NCBI RefSeq assembly: GCF_009688965.1
Contig: NZ_AP021875.1
Location: 4,650,001 to 4,714,000 of the forward strand
Direction of reading: 5' to 3'
Length of the DNA: 64,000 nucleotides
DNA from: Desulfosarcina widdelii
GTDB lineage: Bacteria > Desulfobacterota > Desulfobacteria > Desulfobacterales > Desulfosarcinaceae
A program made the position numbers and the translations under genes. Positions 1 through 8,149 of the stretch are shown here, piece after piece; position 1 is the first letter of the stretch, and each line of letters starts with the position of its first letter. The notes below the pieces were generated by a model that made no database searches, had not been told where the DNA came from, and saw only the letters and a list, made by a program, of their open reading frames with translations.

Positions 1-159
1 CCCCTGAACGGGTGGGAAAAGGGTCCCTGTCGGCCCCATCACGACTATATCGACCCAAAGGATTTTCCCGATTGCTGGAAAGGGCTGGATCTTACGGTGG
101 AGGTGGAGGCCAAAGCCAAGGAGCTGGCGGTGCTGCGGTTAAAAAAGGGCTGCGGTTAA
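1..159 (+). CDS. uvsE: UV DNA damage endonuclease, C-terminal fragment (probable UvsE/UvdE)
   Basis: The gene enters from the left edge in frame 1 and ends at the TAA at 157-159, so only 52 C-terminal residues are visible. They include a HHDYID segment and the run VEVEAKAKELAVLRLKK, which fits the C-terminal EAKxKExAxLxL segment of UvsE/UvdE-type TIM-barrel endonucleases. That family nicks DNA 5' to UV photoproducts and abasic sites in a light-independent repair pathway. The Glu in EAK is a metal ligand in known members. The stop overlaps the last bases of the convergent GntR gene by 4 bp. The rest of the barrel lies outside the window. Another sugar-phosphate-isomerase-like TIM barrel is the main alternative. 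Confidence 0.62.
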   Translation, partial: PLNGWEKGPCRPHHDYIDPKDFPDCWKGLDLTVEVEAKAKELAVLRLKKGCG

Positions 160-851
160 AATTCGGCGCGGCTTTTCTCTTTCATCAGATGGGACAGACC
201 ATCTAGCACATGCTGTTTCACACGGCCAATGTGCTCGGAAAGCACCCGTTGGGCCTCTTGGAGGTTGCCGTCGCGAACGTGCGCGAACAACTCTTTGTGA
301 GCGGCGTCGGCCTTGTCCATGGAGGTCGAAAAAAGGATGTTGCCCCCGTATTTCAGGTAGAGCAGATCGAAAAGAAAACGCAGGGTCTGGTGCTGGACAC
401 GATTACCGGACAGGTCGGCCAGGGTGAGGTGAAACTCCATATCCTTCAGCAGCCGGTCGTGCAGATAAATTTTGCGGGAAGCCTGCAAATGGGCCTTTAG
501 GGCGTCTTCCAGTTTCTGGAGTGCCGGCGTATCCATCCGGGCCATGGTTCGGGGCAAAAGGGCCAGCTCGATCTGTTCCCGGAACTCGTAAATCTCTTCG
601 ACTTCCCGGATGCTGATCGGCTCGGTGTAGTAGCCGCGGTGGCGCTCATGGCGGACCAATCCCTGAAATTCCAGCCACTTGAGGGCCTGAATCACGGGGG
701 TCTGGCTCATGCCCAGCCGCTCGGCCAGATCGCGGTAGGCAATTTTCTGCCCCGGCACGATTTCGTTGTGAAACAACATCTGCCGGATGCCCTGGTAGGC
801 CTTGCGGGTGTGGCCGGCGTCGGCCTTGTCTTTTGTTTTCGCTGGTGCCAT
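156..851 (-). CDS. GntR-family transcriptional regulator (FadR/FCD subfamily)
   Basis: This 231-residue DNA-binding regulator has an N-terminal winged helix (about residues 15-80, with RDLAERLGMSQTPVIQALKWLE as the recognition region, followed by the wing RHERHRGYY) and an all-helical FCD-type ligand domain (about 90-215) with EFREQIELAL at its start and a late His cluster. FCD regulators usually bind a small organic acid and repress or activate nearby metabolic genes. The effector cannot be read from sequence. It is monocistronic and convergent with the endonuclease gene. Two adjacent palindromes lie 14-42 bp upstream of its start, which suggests autoregulation. Confidence 0.88.
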   Translation of the reverse strand: MAPAKTKDKADAGHTRKAYQGIRQMLFHNEIVPGQKIAYRDLAERLGMSQTPVIQALKWLEFQGLVRHERHRGYYTEPISIREVEEIYEFREQIELALLPRTMARMDTPALQKLEDALKAHLQASRKIYLHDRLLKDMEFHLTLADLSGNRVQHQTLRFLFDLLYLKYGGNILFSTSMDKADAAHKELFAHVRDGNLQEAQRVLSEHIGRVKQHVLDGLSHLMKEKSRAEF

Positions 852-864
852 GGGTCCGCCCGTA

Positions 865-893
865 AGATTTGATCAAATCTTTGATTAAATCAA
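865..893. promoter_or_regulatory. Tandem palindromic operator candidates upstream of the GntR gene
   Basis: Bases 865-880 form a perfect 16-bp palindrome, AGATTTGATCAAATCT. Directly beside it, 881-893 is a 13-bp palindrome around a central A, TTGATTAAATCAA. Both lie 14-42 bp upstream of the GntR start codon, in the only gap between that gene and the end of the next gene. GntR/FCD regulators bind short AT-rich palindromes in their own promoters, so these are likely autoregulatory operators. This is inferred from position and symmetry only. Confidence 0.5.
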
Positions 894-917
894 TGCGGCC
901 CGGATGTCAATACGTTG

Positions 918-1664
918 CTAATCCTTCATCGAGAAACGCCATGCACAATACCAGTCGTCAGGATGCGCGTCCGGCGGGCAGCCGATGCATTCGGTCTCAA
1001 TCCGGGAATCGACGGCTCTGGCAAAATAGGCGTATTCCACCAGACCGGCGGATTTGCAGGGATAGTCGGGGAGGCTCTTTTTTTTGCGGGCCACCTGGAC
1101 CCGGCATTCGTTCATGCGGAAAATGAAGGCATCCGGGCCGTCGTCTTCGAAGGACTGCACGTTGATGCGGGCGTAGACGCGAAAACTCAGTGCCTTTTTG
1201 AGCCCTTCCAGTCCCGGTTGTTCGCCGAGATTGAGGAATCGTTTGATGGACCAGGCTTCGAAAGGCGAGAAGTGGGCCCAGCAGGAGTCGTTGCAGCGTT
1301 TGGCGTCGTTCATGCCGTTGGTGAACTCCACCGCCTGGAACCAGACCCCGTCGTTGGCCAGCCAGTTGATGGCGACCCCGTCGAGAAGCGCCAAAAGATC
1401 TTTTTTTTCCATGTTCAAAAGCGGTTCGGGAATGCCGTTTTTCATGTCGAAGCCGAGGATTTTGGACAGCCGCTTGAATTGAATGCCAAGGCTTTTTTCC
1501 GAAGCCGCGGAAAGCGCTTCCAGCGCCTTTTCCATGCCCATCTGGTGGCGGATTTCAGTGAACCAGAGCGCATAGTGGATAATGGTCCGGTGCATGATAT
1601 CCATGACGAGGCGTGCGGTCTGTTCCTGATCCAGGTTGTCGATGGTTTCGACATTAATGGCCAT
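918..1664 (-). CDS. DUF6125-type cytosolic protein
   Basis: This 248-residue soluble protein has no signal peptide or membrane segment. It is mostly helical in its first half, and the C-terminal half holds a Cys/Asp/Trp-rich end: RNDSCWAHF near residue 120 and ETECIGCPPDAHPDDWYCAW at the tail. It matches my memory of the DUF6125 / L-2-amino-thiazoline-carboxylate-hydrolase-like families common in Desulfobacterota, whose role is unknown; the tail cysteines could bind a metal. The start is supported by AAGGAGA eight bases upstream. It appears monocistronic. The family name is from memory and could be wrong. Confidence 0.55.
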   Translation of the reverse strand: MAINVETIDNLDQEQTARLVMDIMHRTIIHYALWFTEIRHQMGMEKALEALSAASEKSLGIQFKRLSKILGFDMKNGIPEPLLNMEKKDLLALLDGVAINWLANDGVWFQAVEFTNGMNDAKRCNDSCWAHFSPFEAWSIKRFLNLGEQPGLEGLKKALSFRVYARINVQSFEDDGPDAFIFRMNECRVQVARKKKSLPDYPCKSAGLVEYAYFARAVDSRIETECIGCPPDAHPDDWYCAWRFSMKD

Positions 1665-1823
1665 GGGCGGTCTCCTTTCATTGGTGGCACCCGTCCCTTT
1701 TTAAGGACAGGTCGGCGGCAGATGAGGGTTATCGGGAAACGTTGGCGGCATGCACTGTAGGCAAAGGTCTCGGCGAAGTCAAGACTTGTGGCCGCATGCC
1801 CATAATGGATGGACAAACATTTA

Positions 1824-2303
1824 TTATGGGAACATGTCGACCGGGTTCAGACGGTACAACGGGCCGTGGTTTACGATTTGACTGCGCAGGTTGCGTCGGA
1901 AGCTGACGAAGCCCGGTTTTCGAGGCCGATGAATCAGGTGCGACAGGCAAGTGCAGTCCGAGGCGCCGAAACCGGCAACGGGGCAGGTCGATCCTTTCAG
2001 GGCGGAAAAACAGCGGGCCCATGCACATTCGCGTTTGACGGGATCGGTGGTGGTCCAGATGTCCACGGGCCGTAAGGCGGTTTTGAGGTAGTCCAGGTGC
2101 CAGTGGGGCCGTCGTGACGGTTTCAGGTGGTGGGCCAGTCGAGAGGCCAAACCGCCCGGACCGAAGGCGCTGCCCACATAGATCCAGTACCCTCGGTAAC
2201 CTTCGGCGAGGCCCAATTTACCGACCCGTACGCGAAAGGGCGTGTCGCAGTGAAAAATCAGGGCGTAGGTGCCCGGCAGGTTGTTCATGACAGACCGTGG
2301 CAT
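1824..2303 (-). CDS. DUF123 GIY-YIG-like nuclease-related protein
   Basis: This 159-residue protein begins with PGTYALIFHCDTPFRVRVGKLG, followed by YRGYWIYVGSAFGPGGLASR and HWHLDYL. These are the hallmarks of the DUF123 family, a circularly permuted relative of GIY-YIG nucleases seen in archaea and many bacteria, sometimes fused to endonuclease III. A DNA-processing role is assumed for the family, not demonstrated. A C-terminal Cys/His set (CDC near residue 116, SHLIH) may bind a metal. An internal ATG at 2288 is an equally good start. The gene stands alone between two unrelated units. Confidence 0.75.
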   Translation of the reverse strand: MPRSVMNNLPGTYALIFHCDTPFRVRVGKLGLAEGYRGYWIYVGSAFGPGGLASRLAHHLKPSRRPHWHLDYLKTALRPVDIWTTTDPVKRECAWARCFSALKGSTCPVAGFGASDCTCLSHLIHRPRKPGFVSFRRNLRSQIVNHGPLYRLNPVDMFP

Positions 2304-2494
2304 GGGATTCTTGCTTTACAACGTCGGCGACTTCATTTAATTTAAATAATTTAAGCCTGATGGTCCAGTTGTTTCGCATGCCGGACGGGGTCCGGCATGC
2401 CCATGCAGGAACTCAGGATATCATCAATATTGGCGGTTTCGCCAGTCGGATCGATTCCCGAACCGGTTGGCGAACCAAAGACGACGGAAAATCG

Positions 2495-3298
2495 ATGGCC
2501 CAAACAAACGTTATCTCCGATATGCTTGCCGGCCTTGGACGCATGGCCATCGACCCTGTCCAGGAACTGGGCCGGGCGGCGATATTTTTCTTTCGGGGGC
2601 TTGTCCACCTTTTTTCCTTTCCTCTCCAGGCGGACAAGATTGTCGATCAGGTCTATTTTATCGGCATGAAATCCGTGTTCGTCATCTGCCTTACCGGGGC
2701 GTTTACCGGAATGGTGCTGGGGTTGCAGGGCTATTACACGTTGGTGAAATTCGGCTCCGAAGGGTTGTTGGGCGCGGCCGTGGCTTTGAGTCTGATTCGG
2801 GAAATGGGCCCGGTGCTCACGGCTATCATGGTTGTGGCCCGGGCCGGTTCGGCCATGGCGGCGGAAATTGGCATCATGAGAATTTCGGAGCAGATCGATG
2901 CCCTGGAAACCATGGACATCAATCCCATTCGTTTCCTGTTCAGCCCCCGTCTGGGTGCCGCGTTGATCGCCTTTCCTTTTCTCACGGCCATTTTCGATGT
3001 GGTGGGCATTTTCGGCGGGTATGTGACCGGCTCGCTGCTTTTGGGCATCAACTCGGGACTTTACTTCAGCCGGGTGGAATCCAGCGTTCTGATGGAAGAC
3101 ATCAACGGCGGATTCATCAAGGCGTTCTGTTTCGCCGCCATCGTGGCGACCATCTGCTGCTACCAGGGCTACACCACCCACATGCGCAAGGAAGGCTTCG
3201 GCGCCAAGGGCGTCAGCCTTTCCACCACATCGGCGGTGGTGATTTCCTGTGTGTTGATTCTGGTGGCCGACTACGTGCTGACCTCCTTTTTGCTGTGA
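2495..3298 (+). CDS. mlaE: MlaE-type lipid ABC transporter permease
   Basis: This 267-residue inner-membrane permease belongs to the Mla phospholipid-trafficking ABC transporter. About five membrane segments follow an N-terminal amphipathic helix. The conserved MlaE segments are visible: GAFTGMVLGLQGYYTLVKFG, LIREMGPVLTAIMVVARAGS (EMGP coupling region) and DALETMDINPIRFL. I place the start at the ATG at 2495 because upstream in-frame codons read into non-conserved sequence and MAQTNVISDML suits the family length. It is the first gene of mlaE-F-D-C-A, with 7 bp to mlaF. In related systems the transporter moves lipids between the inner membrane and periplasmic MlaC. Confidence 0.93.
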   Translation: MAQTNVISDMLAGLGRMAIDPVQELGRAAIFFFRGLVHLFSFPLQADKIVDQVYFIGMKSVFVICLTGAFTGMVLGLQGYYTLVKFGSEGLLGAAVALSLIREMGPVLTAIMVVARAGSAMAAEIGIMRISEQIDALETMDINPIRFLFSPRLGAALIAFPFLTAIFDVVGIFGGYVTGSLLLGINSGLYFSRVESSVLMEDINGGFIKAFCFAAIVATICCYQGYTTHMRKEGFGAKGVSLSTTSAVVISCVLILVADYVLTSFLL

Positions 3299-3305
3299 GA
3301 AGACG

Positions 3306-4076
3306 ATGGACGAACCGCTGATCCAATTCAACCAGGTATGCAAGCACTTCGGGGACAATGTCGTTCTCGACGGGGTTGACCTGTCCATTTTCAAGGGACA
3401 GGTTACGGCCATCATCGGCAAAAGCGGCATTGGCAAAAGCGTACTGCTCAAGCACATTATCGGCCTGCTGGAGCCCGATGCAGGTGAAATTCTCTTCGAG
3501 GGGCGGTCCCGCGGTGCCATGACCAAGGCTGAGCGCCGGTCGCTGAAGATGAAATTCAGCTACATGTTTCAGGGGACGGCCCTGTTCGACTCCATGACCG
3601 TATACGACAACGTGGCCCTGCCGCTGAAGGAAAACAGGCGGGTCGCCTTCAACGAGATCAAGGAACGGGTCCGGGACAAGCTGGCCCAACTGGATCTGAT
3701 CGGCATCGAAGAGAAATATCCGTCCCAGCTTTCCGGCGGCATGAAAAAACGGGTGGCCATGGCCCGAGCGCTGGTGACCGAGCCGCAGATCGTTCTTTTT
3801 GACGAACCGACCACCGGCCTGGATCCCATTCGCAAAAACGCCGCCCACCGGATGATTTCCCAATACCAGCAAGCATTCGGGTTTACCGGAGTCATGGTCA
3901 GCCATGAAATTCCCGATGTTTTCCATATCTCCCAACGCATTGCCATGCTGGATCGAGGCCGGATTCTCTTTCAGGGCAGTCCCGAGGAAATCCAGAGCAG
4001 CGACGAGCCGGCCATCCGGCATTTCATCCGGGGAGAAGTACCGGAAGGCGAGGAGTATGACGGGTTGCACGAATGA
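3306..4076 (+). CDS. mlaF: MlaF-type ABC transporter ATP-binding protein
   Basis: This 256-residue cytoplasmic ATPase powers the MlaE permease. Walker A is GKSGIGKSV (38-46), the signature is LSGGMKKR (about 142), and Walker B with the D-loop is IVLFDEPTTGLDP (about 164-176), followed by SHEIPDV with the switch His. The LSGGMKKR variant is typical of MlaF (Ttg2A) rather than sugar importers. The start codon lies 7 bp after the mlaE stop. There is no mlaB (STAS) gene in this operon, although MlaB stabilises MlaF in E. coli; it may be encoded elsewhere or be dispensable here. Confidence 0.94.
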   Translation: MDEPLIQFNQVCKHFGDNVVLDGVDLSIFKGQVTAIIGKSGIGKSVLLKHIIGLLEPDAGEILFEGRSRGAMTKAERRSLKMKFSYMFQGTALFDSMTVYDNVALPLKENRRVAFNEIKERVRDKLAQLDLIGIEEKYPSQLSGGMKKRVAMARALVTEPQIVLFDEPTTGLDPIRKNAAHRMISQYQQAFGFTGVMVSHEIPDVFHISQRIAMLDRGRILFQGSPEEIQSSDEPAIRHFIRGEVPEGEEYDGLHE

Positions 4077-4135
4077 TGCACCCTTAAAATAACCATTTCA
4101 GCCACGAAACAAGGGGTTGCAGCCGCGGAGGCAAT

Positions 4136-4588
4136 ATGAAAAAAACATCTGTGGAAACGGCGGTAGGCGTGTTTGTGATGATCGGCCTGATGAGTGTCGC
4201 CTACATGACCATCAAGCTTGGCAAAATGGAATGGTTCGGCGATGGCTACTATCTGCTGGATGCCCGCTTCGATTCCGTTTCCGGCCTGAAAACCGGTGCC
4301 CAGGTGGACATGGCCGGTGTAGAAATCGGGCAGGTAGCCGATATTCGCCTGGACAACGAGCGCAAGGTTGCCGTCGTGCAGTTGAAAATCAGGGAAGATG
4401 TCATGCTCACCGATGACGTCATTGCATCGGTCAAGACCTCCGGATTGATCGGGGATAAATACATCAAGTTGACGCCCGGCGGTTCGGATCGAATTCTCAA
4501 TCCCGGTGGCATGATCATCGATACCGAATCGGCTTTGGATATCGAGGAACTGGTCAGCAAGTATGTGTTTGGAGATGCCGAAAAATAA
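4136..4588 (+). CDS. mlaD: MlaD-type MCE-domain lipid-binding protein
   Basis: This 150-residue protein has one N-terminal membrane helix (about 8-28, TAVGVFVMIGLMSVAYMTI) and a periplasmic MCE domain: YLLDARFDSVSGLKTGAQVD, then GVEIGQVADIRLD and KTSGLIGDKYIKLTPGG. MlaD forms a hexameric ring on MlaE that funnels phospholipids. The start has GGAGG five bases upstream. The C terminus is short and lacks the long tail of E. coli MlaD. It is the third gene of the mla operon, after a 59-bp gap. Confidence 0.92.
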   Translation: MKKTSVETAVGVFVMIGLMSVAYMTIKLGKMEWFGDGYYLLDARFDSVSGLKTGAQVDMAGVEIGQVADIRLDNERKVAVVQLKIREDVMLTDDVIASVKTSGLIGDKYIKLTPGGSDRILNPGGMIIDTESALDIEELVSKYVFGDAEK

Positions 4589-4673
4589 AAAATTTCAGAA
4601 AACGGTGGTCCGTCCGTTTGCATTAACGGGCTGCGGGCGGAACCATAATAAAACCGTATTGCGGAGGAAAACC

Positions 4674-5309
4674 ATGAGGAGAAGGCTATTTGCCTGTATG
4701 TTGATGCTTGCCGTGCTGGGGATCGGCCCGGCTGCGGCTGCATCCACCGAGCCCATGGCAGTGATCAAGGCGCCCATCGACGAAGTCATCGAAATTCTCA
4801 ACGATCCCCAGTACAAAGAGGCCGGTACCAAACAGGCCCAGCGCAACGCGATCTGGCAGATCGTCCGTCCGATGTTTGATTTTGAAGAGATTTCCCGGCG
4901 GGCCGTGGCACGCGAATGGCAGCGTTTTACCGATGCTGAGAAGCAAGCCTTCGTGGATGTGTTCGCTCAATTTCTGGGCAACACCTACATCGATAAAATT
5001 CAGGGGGAGTACCACAACGAAAAGATCGCTTACCTCGGGCAGGAAATTCTTCAAGAGGTGTACGCCGAGGTCAAAACCCAGATCGTCAGAGAAACGGTCG
5101 AAATTCCGGTTAACTATCGCATGCGCAAATACGATGACGGCCATTGGAGAGTTTACGACATCATTGTCGAGGGCGTCAGCCTGGTTAAAAATTACCGTAC
5201 CCAGTTTGCCAGCATCCTGAAAAAGAAAAAGCCGTCCCAACTGATCGACCAACTCAACGAAAAGCTCACCGAGCAGAACCAGCGGCTGGTTGGAAGCGGG
5301 CAGGATTGA
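4674..5309 (+). CDS. mlaC: MlaC-type periplasmic phospholipid-binding protein
   Basis: This 211-residue exported protein has a signal peptide, MRRRLFACMLMLAVLGIG with an AAA cleavage region, and a Ttg2D/MlaC domain: DEVIEILNDPQY, FDFEEISRRAVAREWQRFT, QRLVGSGQD at the end. MlaC shuttles lipids between the outer-membrane MlaA complex and the inner-membrane MlaFED complex. I chose the ATG at 4674 because GCGGAGG lies just upstream and the signal peptide begins there; a longer reading frame from 4563 would add an unrelated N-terminal tail. The stop lies 4 bp before the mlaA start. Confidence 0.92.
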   Translation: MRRRLFACMLMLAVLGIGPAAAASTEPMAVIKAPIDEVIEILNDPQYKEAGTKQAQRNAIWQIVRPMFDFEEISRRAVAREWQRFTDAEKQAFVDVFAQFLGNTYIDKIQGEYHNEKIAYLGQEILQEVYAEVKTQIVRETVEIPVNYRMRKYDDGHWRVYDIIVEGVSLVKNYRTQFASILKKKKPSQLIDQLNEKLTEQNQRLVGSGQD

Positions 5310-5313
5310 TTTA

Positions 5314-6183
5314 ATGGCTGAAAAATGGATTCCAGCGGTCCGCTCGCCTCAGCGGCGCGTCATGGTGTGGGCGCTGGCGATTCTGATCGTAGTGTTGACC
5401 CGCAGCGCCGCCATGGCCGGGTCCTTGGAGGAAAAGGCCTCCGAGTCGCCCACCGGTGACGAACCGGCTCTGACGGAATCATCGGACCCTTTCGATCCTT
5501 TCGACAAGGGCGGCGGGGATGTTTTCAAAAATGAAGACGAAGCATCGCAGGCGGTTGCCGATCCCATCGAGGGGTTCAACCGGGCCATGTTCACCGTCAA
5601 CGACAAGCTCTATTTTTGGGTGCTCAAGCCGGTGGCGACCGGATATCGGTACGTCTTGCCCACGCCGGTTCGTTCGAGCGTCAAGAATTTTTTCTACAAT
5701 TTGCTGGGTCCGGTGCGGTTCGTGAACTGCCTGTTTCAAGGCAAATGGAGGGCCGCCGAGGGTGAGTTCTGCCGCTTTACCGTCAACACCACAGCGGGCA
5801 TGCTGGGGTTTTTCGATCCCGCAAAAGATAATCCGAAAATGAATCCCCATGAAGAAGACTTTGGCCAGACGCTGGGTTATTATGCAGTCGGCAATGGCTG
5901 TTACATCGTCTGGCCGATTTTCGGCCCCTCTACCCTGCGGGATACGGTGGGCGCTGTCGGCGATTGGGCATTAAATCCGTTTTCTTTCATGAAATTGATC
6001 AATGTCGATGCCGGCGCCTTGACATCCGATACGACCAACGTGGCCATGTACTGTATCCGGACCGTCAATGACGTGTCTTTCCGCATCGGCGACTACGAAA
6101 CCCTGAAAAATGCAGCCTTGGACCCCTATGAAGCCTTTCGGAATGCGTATATTCAGAATCGCAACAGCAAAATCGCCCGGTAA
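5314..6183 (+). CDS. mlaA: MlaA/VacJ-family outer-membrane lipid-asymmetry protein
   Basis: This 289-residue protein has an N-terminal signal (VMVWALAILIVVL then SAAMAG), an acidic linker and a MlaA domain from about residue 75: DPIEGFNRAMFTVNDKLYFW, LPTPVRSSVKNFFYNLLGPV, and GFFDPAKDNPKMNPHEEDFG, with GQTLGYYAVGNGCYIVWPIF near the middle. MlaA removes misplaced phospholipid from the outer leaflet and hands it to MlaC. MlaA proteins are normally lipoproteins, but no lipobox cysteine follows this signal, so it may be cleaved by signal peptidase I. The start at 5314 was chosen over an upstream TTG that lies inside mlaC. Confidence 0.9.
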   Translation: MAEKWIPAVRSPQRRVMVWALAILIVVLTRSAAMAGSLEEKASESPTGDEPALTESSDPFDPFDKGGGDVFKNEDEASQAVADPIEGFNRAMFTVNDKLYFWVLKPVATGYRYVLPTPVRSSVKNFFYNLLGPVRFVNCLFQGKWRAAEGEFCRFTVNTTAGMLGFFDPAKDNPKMNPHEEDFGQTLGYYAVGNGCYIVWPIFGPSTLRDTVGAVGDWALNPFSFMKLINVDAGALTSDTTNVAMYCIRTVNDVSFRIGDYETLKNAALDPYEAFRNAYIQNRNSKIAR

Positions 6184-6300
6184 GAGGTCTTGGGGGTAGC
6201 CTGCAGCGCCATGATACCCCGTTGCGATGCGGCACAAAAACCCTTGCCCACGTCACAATACGCTGACCGGCTGGTTGCGGCCGAAGGTTAAGGCGGAAGC

Positions 6301-8115
6301 ATGTACAATCGATTTTTCGGGTTCACAGAGAGACCTTTCCGGCTGGTACCCAACCCGGCGTTTTTATATCTCTCCCGAATGCATGAAGAGGTCCTGGCCC
6401 ACCTGAATTACGCGGCGGCCTATGGTGACGGCTTTGTTGAAGTCACCGGTGAAGTGGGCACGGGAAAAACCACCCTGTGCCGCATGTTTCTGGAAAATCT
6501 GGATGAAAAGACGGAAGCCGCCTATATTTTCAACCCCAAGCTCGATGCCCTGCAGCTCCTCAAGGCGATCAACGACGAGTTCGGCATCGCCTCGGACACC
6601 GATTCGGTCAAAGCGCTCATCGACCGCCTCAACACCTTTCTGCTGGATCAAAAAGCCAAGGGCAGGCGGGTCCTGCTGCTCATCGACGAAGCCCAGAACC
6701 TGAGCCCGGATGTGCTGGAGCAACTGCGGTTGCTCTCCAACCTGGAAACCACCACCAGCAAACTGCTTCAGATCATCCTGGTGGGCCAGCCCGAATTGGG
6801 GGAGATGCTGGAAACCGGAGCCCTGCGCCAACTCAATCAGCGCATTACCCTGACCTGCCACCTGGTTCCCCTGACCTTTACGGAAACCCGCGCGTACATC
6901 CGTCACCGTATTCACGTCGCTTCGCAGAATCCGGGTCTGGAGTTTACTGCAGGCGCCTACCGATCCATTTTCAGATACAGCGGCGGGGTTCCCCGGTTGA
7001 TCAACATCGCCTGCGACCGTGCCCTGCTTACTGCCTATACCCGCAACAAGCACCGTATCACCAACCCGATTGTCAAACGGGCGCTGCGTGAGTTGAACCG
7101 CAAAACCACGCGGACGGCCAAGCCGATGCTGCTGCGCGAAAAGCTGACCCTCGGGTTGCTCTTTCTTCTGGTTTTTCTGGTGTTGGGGGTGGCTGCCGAT
7201 TATATCCTGTTCAGCCCTGTACGGAAAAAGGCCGCTACACCGCTGGTGCACCATAAAATTCAGGAAAGGCCTGCGTTTTCGGAAACAGAAACGCCGCCTT
7301 CACCCCGAACCGACCCAATAGAAGTGGATGACAGCCAGCCGGCTACTGCCGATGCCCCATCACAGGAACAGGCGACCACCGAAGGGGTTGCAACGGCGGC
7401 TGTTGAACCTCCCCTGTCTTCAGTGGAGGCGCAACTCCCTCCGTCGACGGAGCCTCGTTCGCAGGAACCGGAATTGATCCAAGCGATCACCGTCGCTGAT
7501 GAGATGCGTTCACGCGCCGGCGCACTGAAAGCGGTATTGAAGGCCTGGAATATGAAAACGGACCCACGTCCTTTAGAGGTCTCGGACGGCGACACCTATT
7601 TTCGCCTGGCCGCTCACTACAACAACATGGAAATCGTTCAGGCGCGCGGCAACCTCAACCTGATTCGAAAACTGAATCTACCGGCCATCGTGGAATTTCC
7701 ACATCCCGACGGCAGCGGCATCCGTTATCTGGCCGTGACGGGCATGAGTGACGACGAGGTGCAACTTTCCGATGGGGAAATTGCGTATTCCGTTCCCACA
7801 GCGGTCATGGAAACCACGTGGAATGGCAGGGTCCATATCCTCTGGAAAAATCATTTCAACTACACGGGGGTCGTTCCGATCAATTCTCCGGGAGACGTCA
7901 TTCTTTCTCTCAAGGGACATCTCAAGGCGCTGGGTTATCCCGTTGGGGAAATGAATGCCACTTACGACATCGTCACTCGAGAGACGATTGAAAGGATTCA
8001 GGCCCAGCATGGTCTGGAGGTTGACGGTATGGTGGGGCCGCAAACCAAAATCGTTATCTATAACGATGATAAAACACTGGAAATACCAAGACTTGACAAC
8101 GCGTTGAACGGATGA
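6301..8115 (+). CDS. ExeA/GspA-like AAA ATPase with peptidoglycan-binding domain
   Basis: This 604-residue membrane ATPase has an AAA module with Walker A GEVGTGKTT (50-58) and Walker B RVLLLIDEAQ (123-132), a lone membrane helix at about 283-305, a Pro/Thr/Glu-rich periplasmic linker, a globular region and a C-terminal peptidoglycan-binding repeat (ALGYPVGEMNATYDIVTRET, then IQAQHGLEVDGMVGPQT). ExeA/GspA proteins work with GspB to help the type II secretin pass through murein. The next gene encodes a GspB-like protein, which supports this reading. No secretin or other gsp gene is in the window. Confidence 0.88.
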   Translation: MYNRFFGFTERPFRLVPNPAFLYLSRMHEEVLAHLNYAAAYGDGFVEVTGEVGTGKTTLCRMFLENLDEKTEAAYIFNPKLDALQLLKAINDEFGIASDTDSVKALIDRLNTFLLDQKAKGRRVLLLIDEAQNLSPDVLEQLRLLSNLETTTSKLLQIILVGQPELGEMLETGALRQLNQRITLTCHLVPLTFTETRAYIRHRIHVASQNPGLEFTAGAYRSIFRYSGGVPRLINIACDRALLTAYTRNKHRITNPIVKRALRELNRKTTRTAKPMLLREKLTLGLLFLLVFLVLGVAADYILFSPVRKKAATPLVHHKIQERPAFSETETPPSPRTDPIEVDDSQPATADAPSQEQATTEGVATAAVEPPLSSVEAQLPPSTEPRSQEPELIQAITVADEMRSRAGALKAVLKAWNMKTDPRPLEVSDGDTYFRLAAHYNNMEIVQARGNLNLIRKLNLPAIVEFPHPDGSGIRYLAVTGMSDDEVQLSDGEIAYSVPTAVMETTWNGRVHILWKNHFNYTGVVPINSPGDVILSLKGHLKALGYPVGEMNATYDIVTRETIERIQAQHGLEVDGMVGPQTKIVIYNDDKTLEIPRLDNALNG

Positions 8116-8149
8116 TGCCGGTACTGCAGGCGACAGAGGCAAGCAACCA

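Noticed and set aside
2351..3526. 391-codon open frame on the minus strand
   Set aside because: Antisense to mlaE and mlaF, which have all expected motifs; the product is His/Arg/Gln-rich with no domain.
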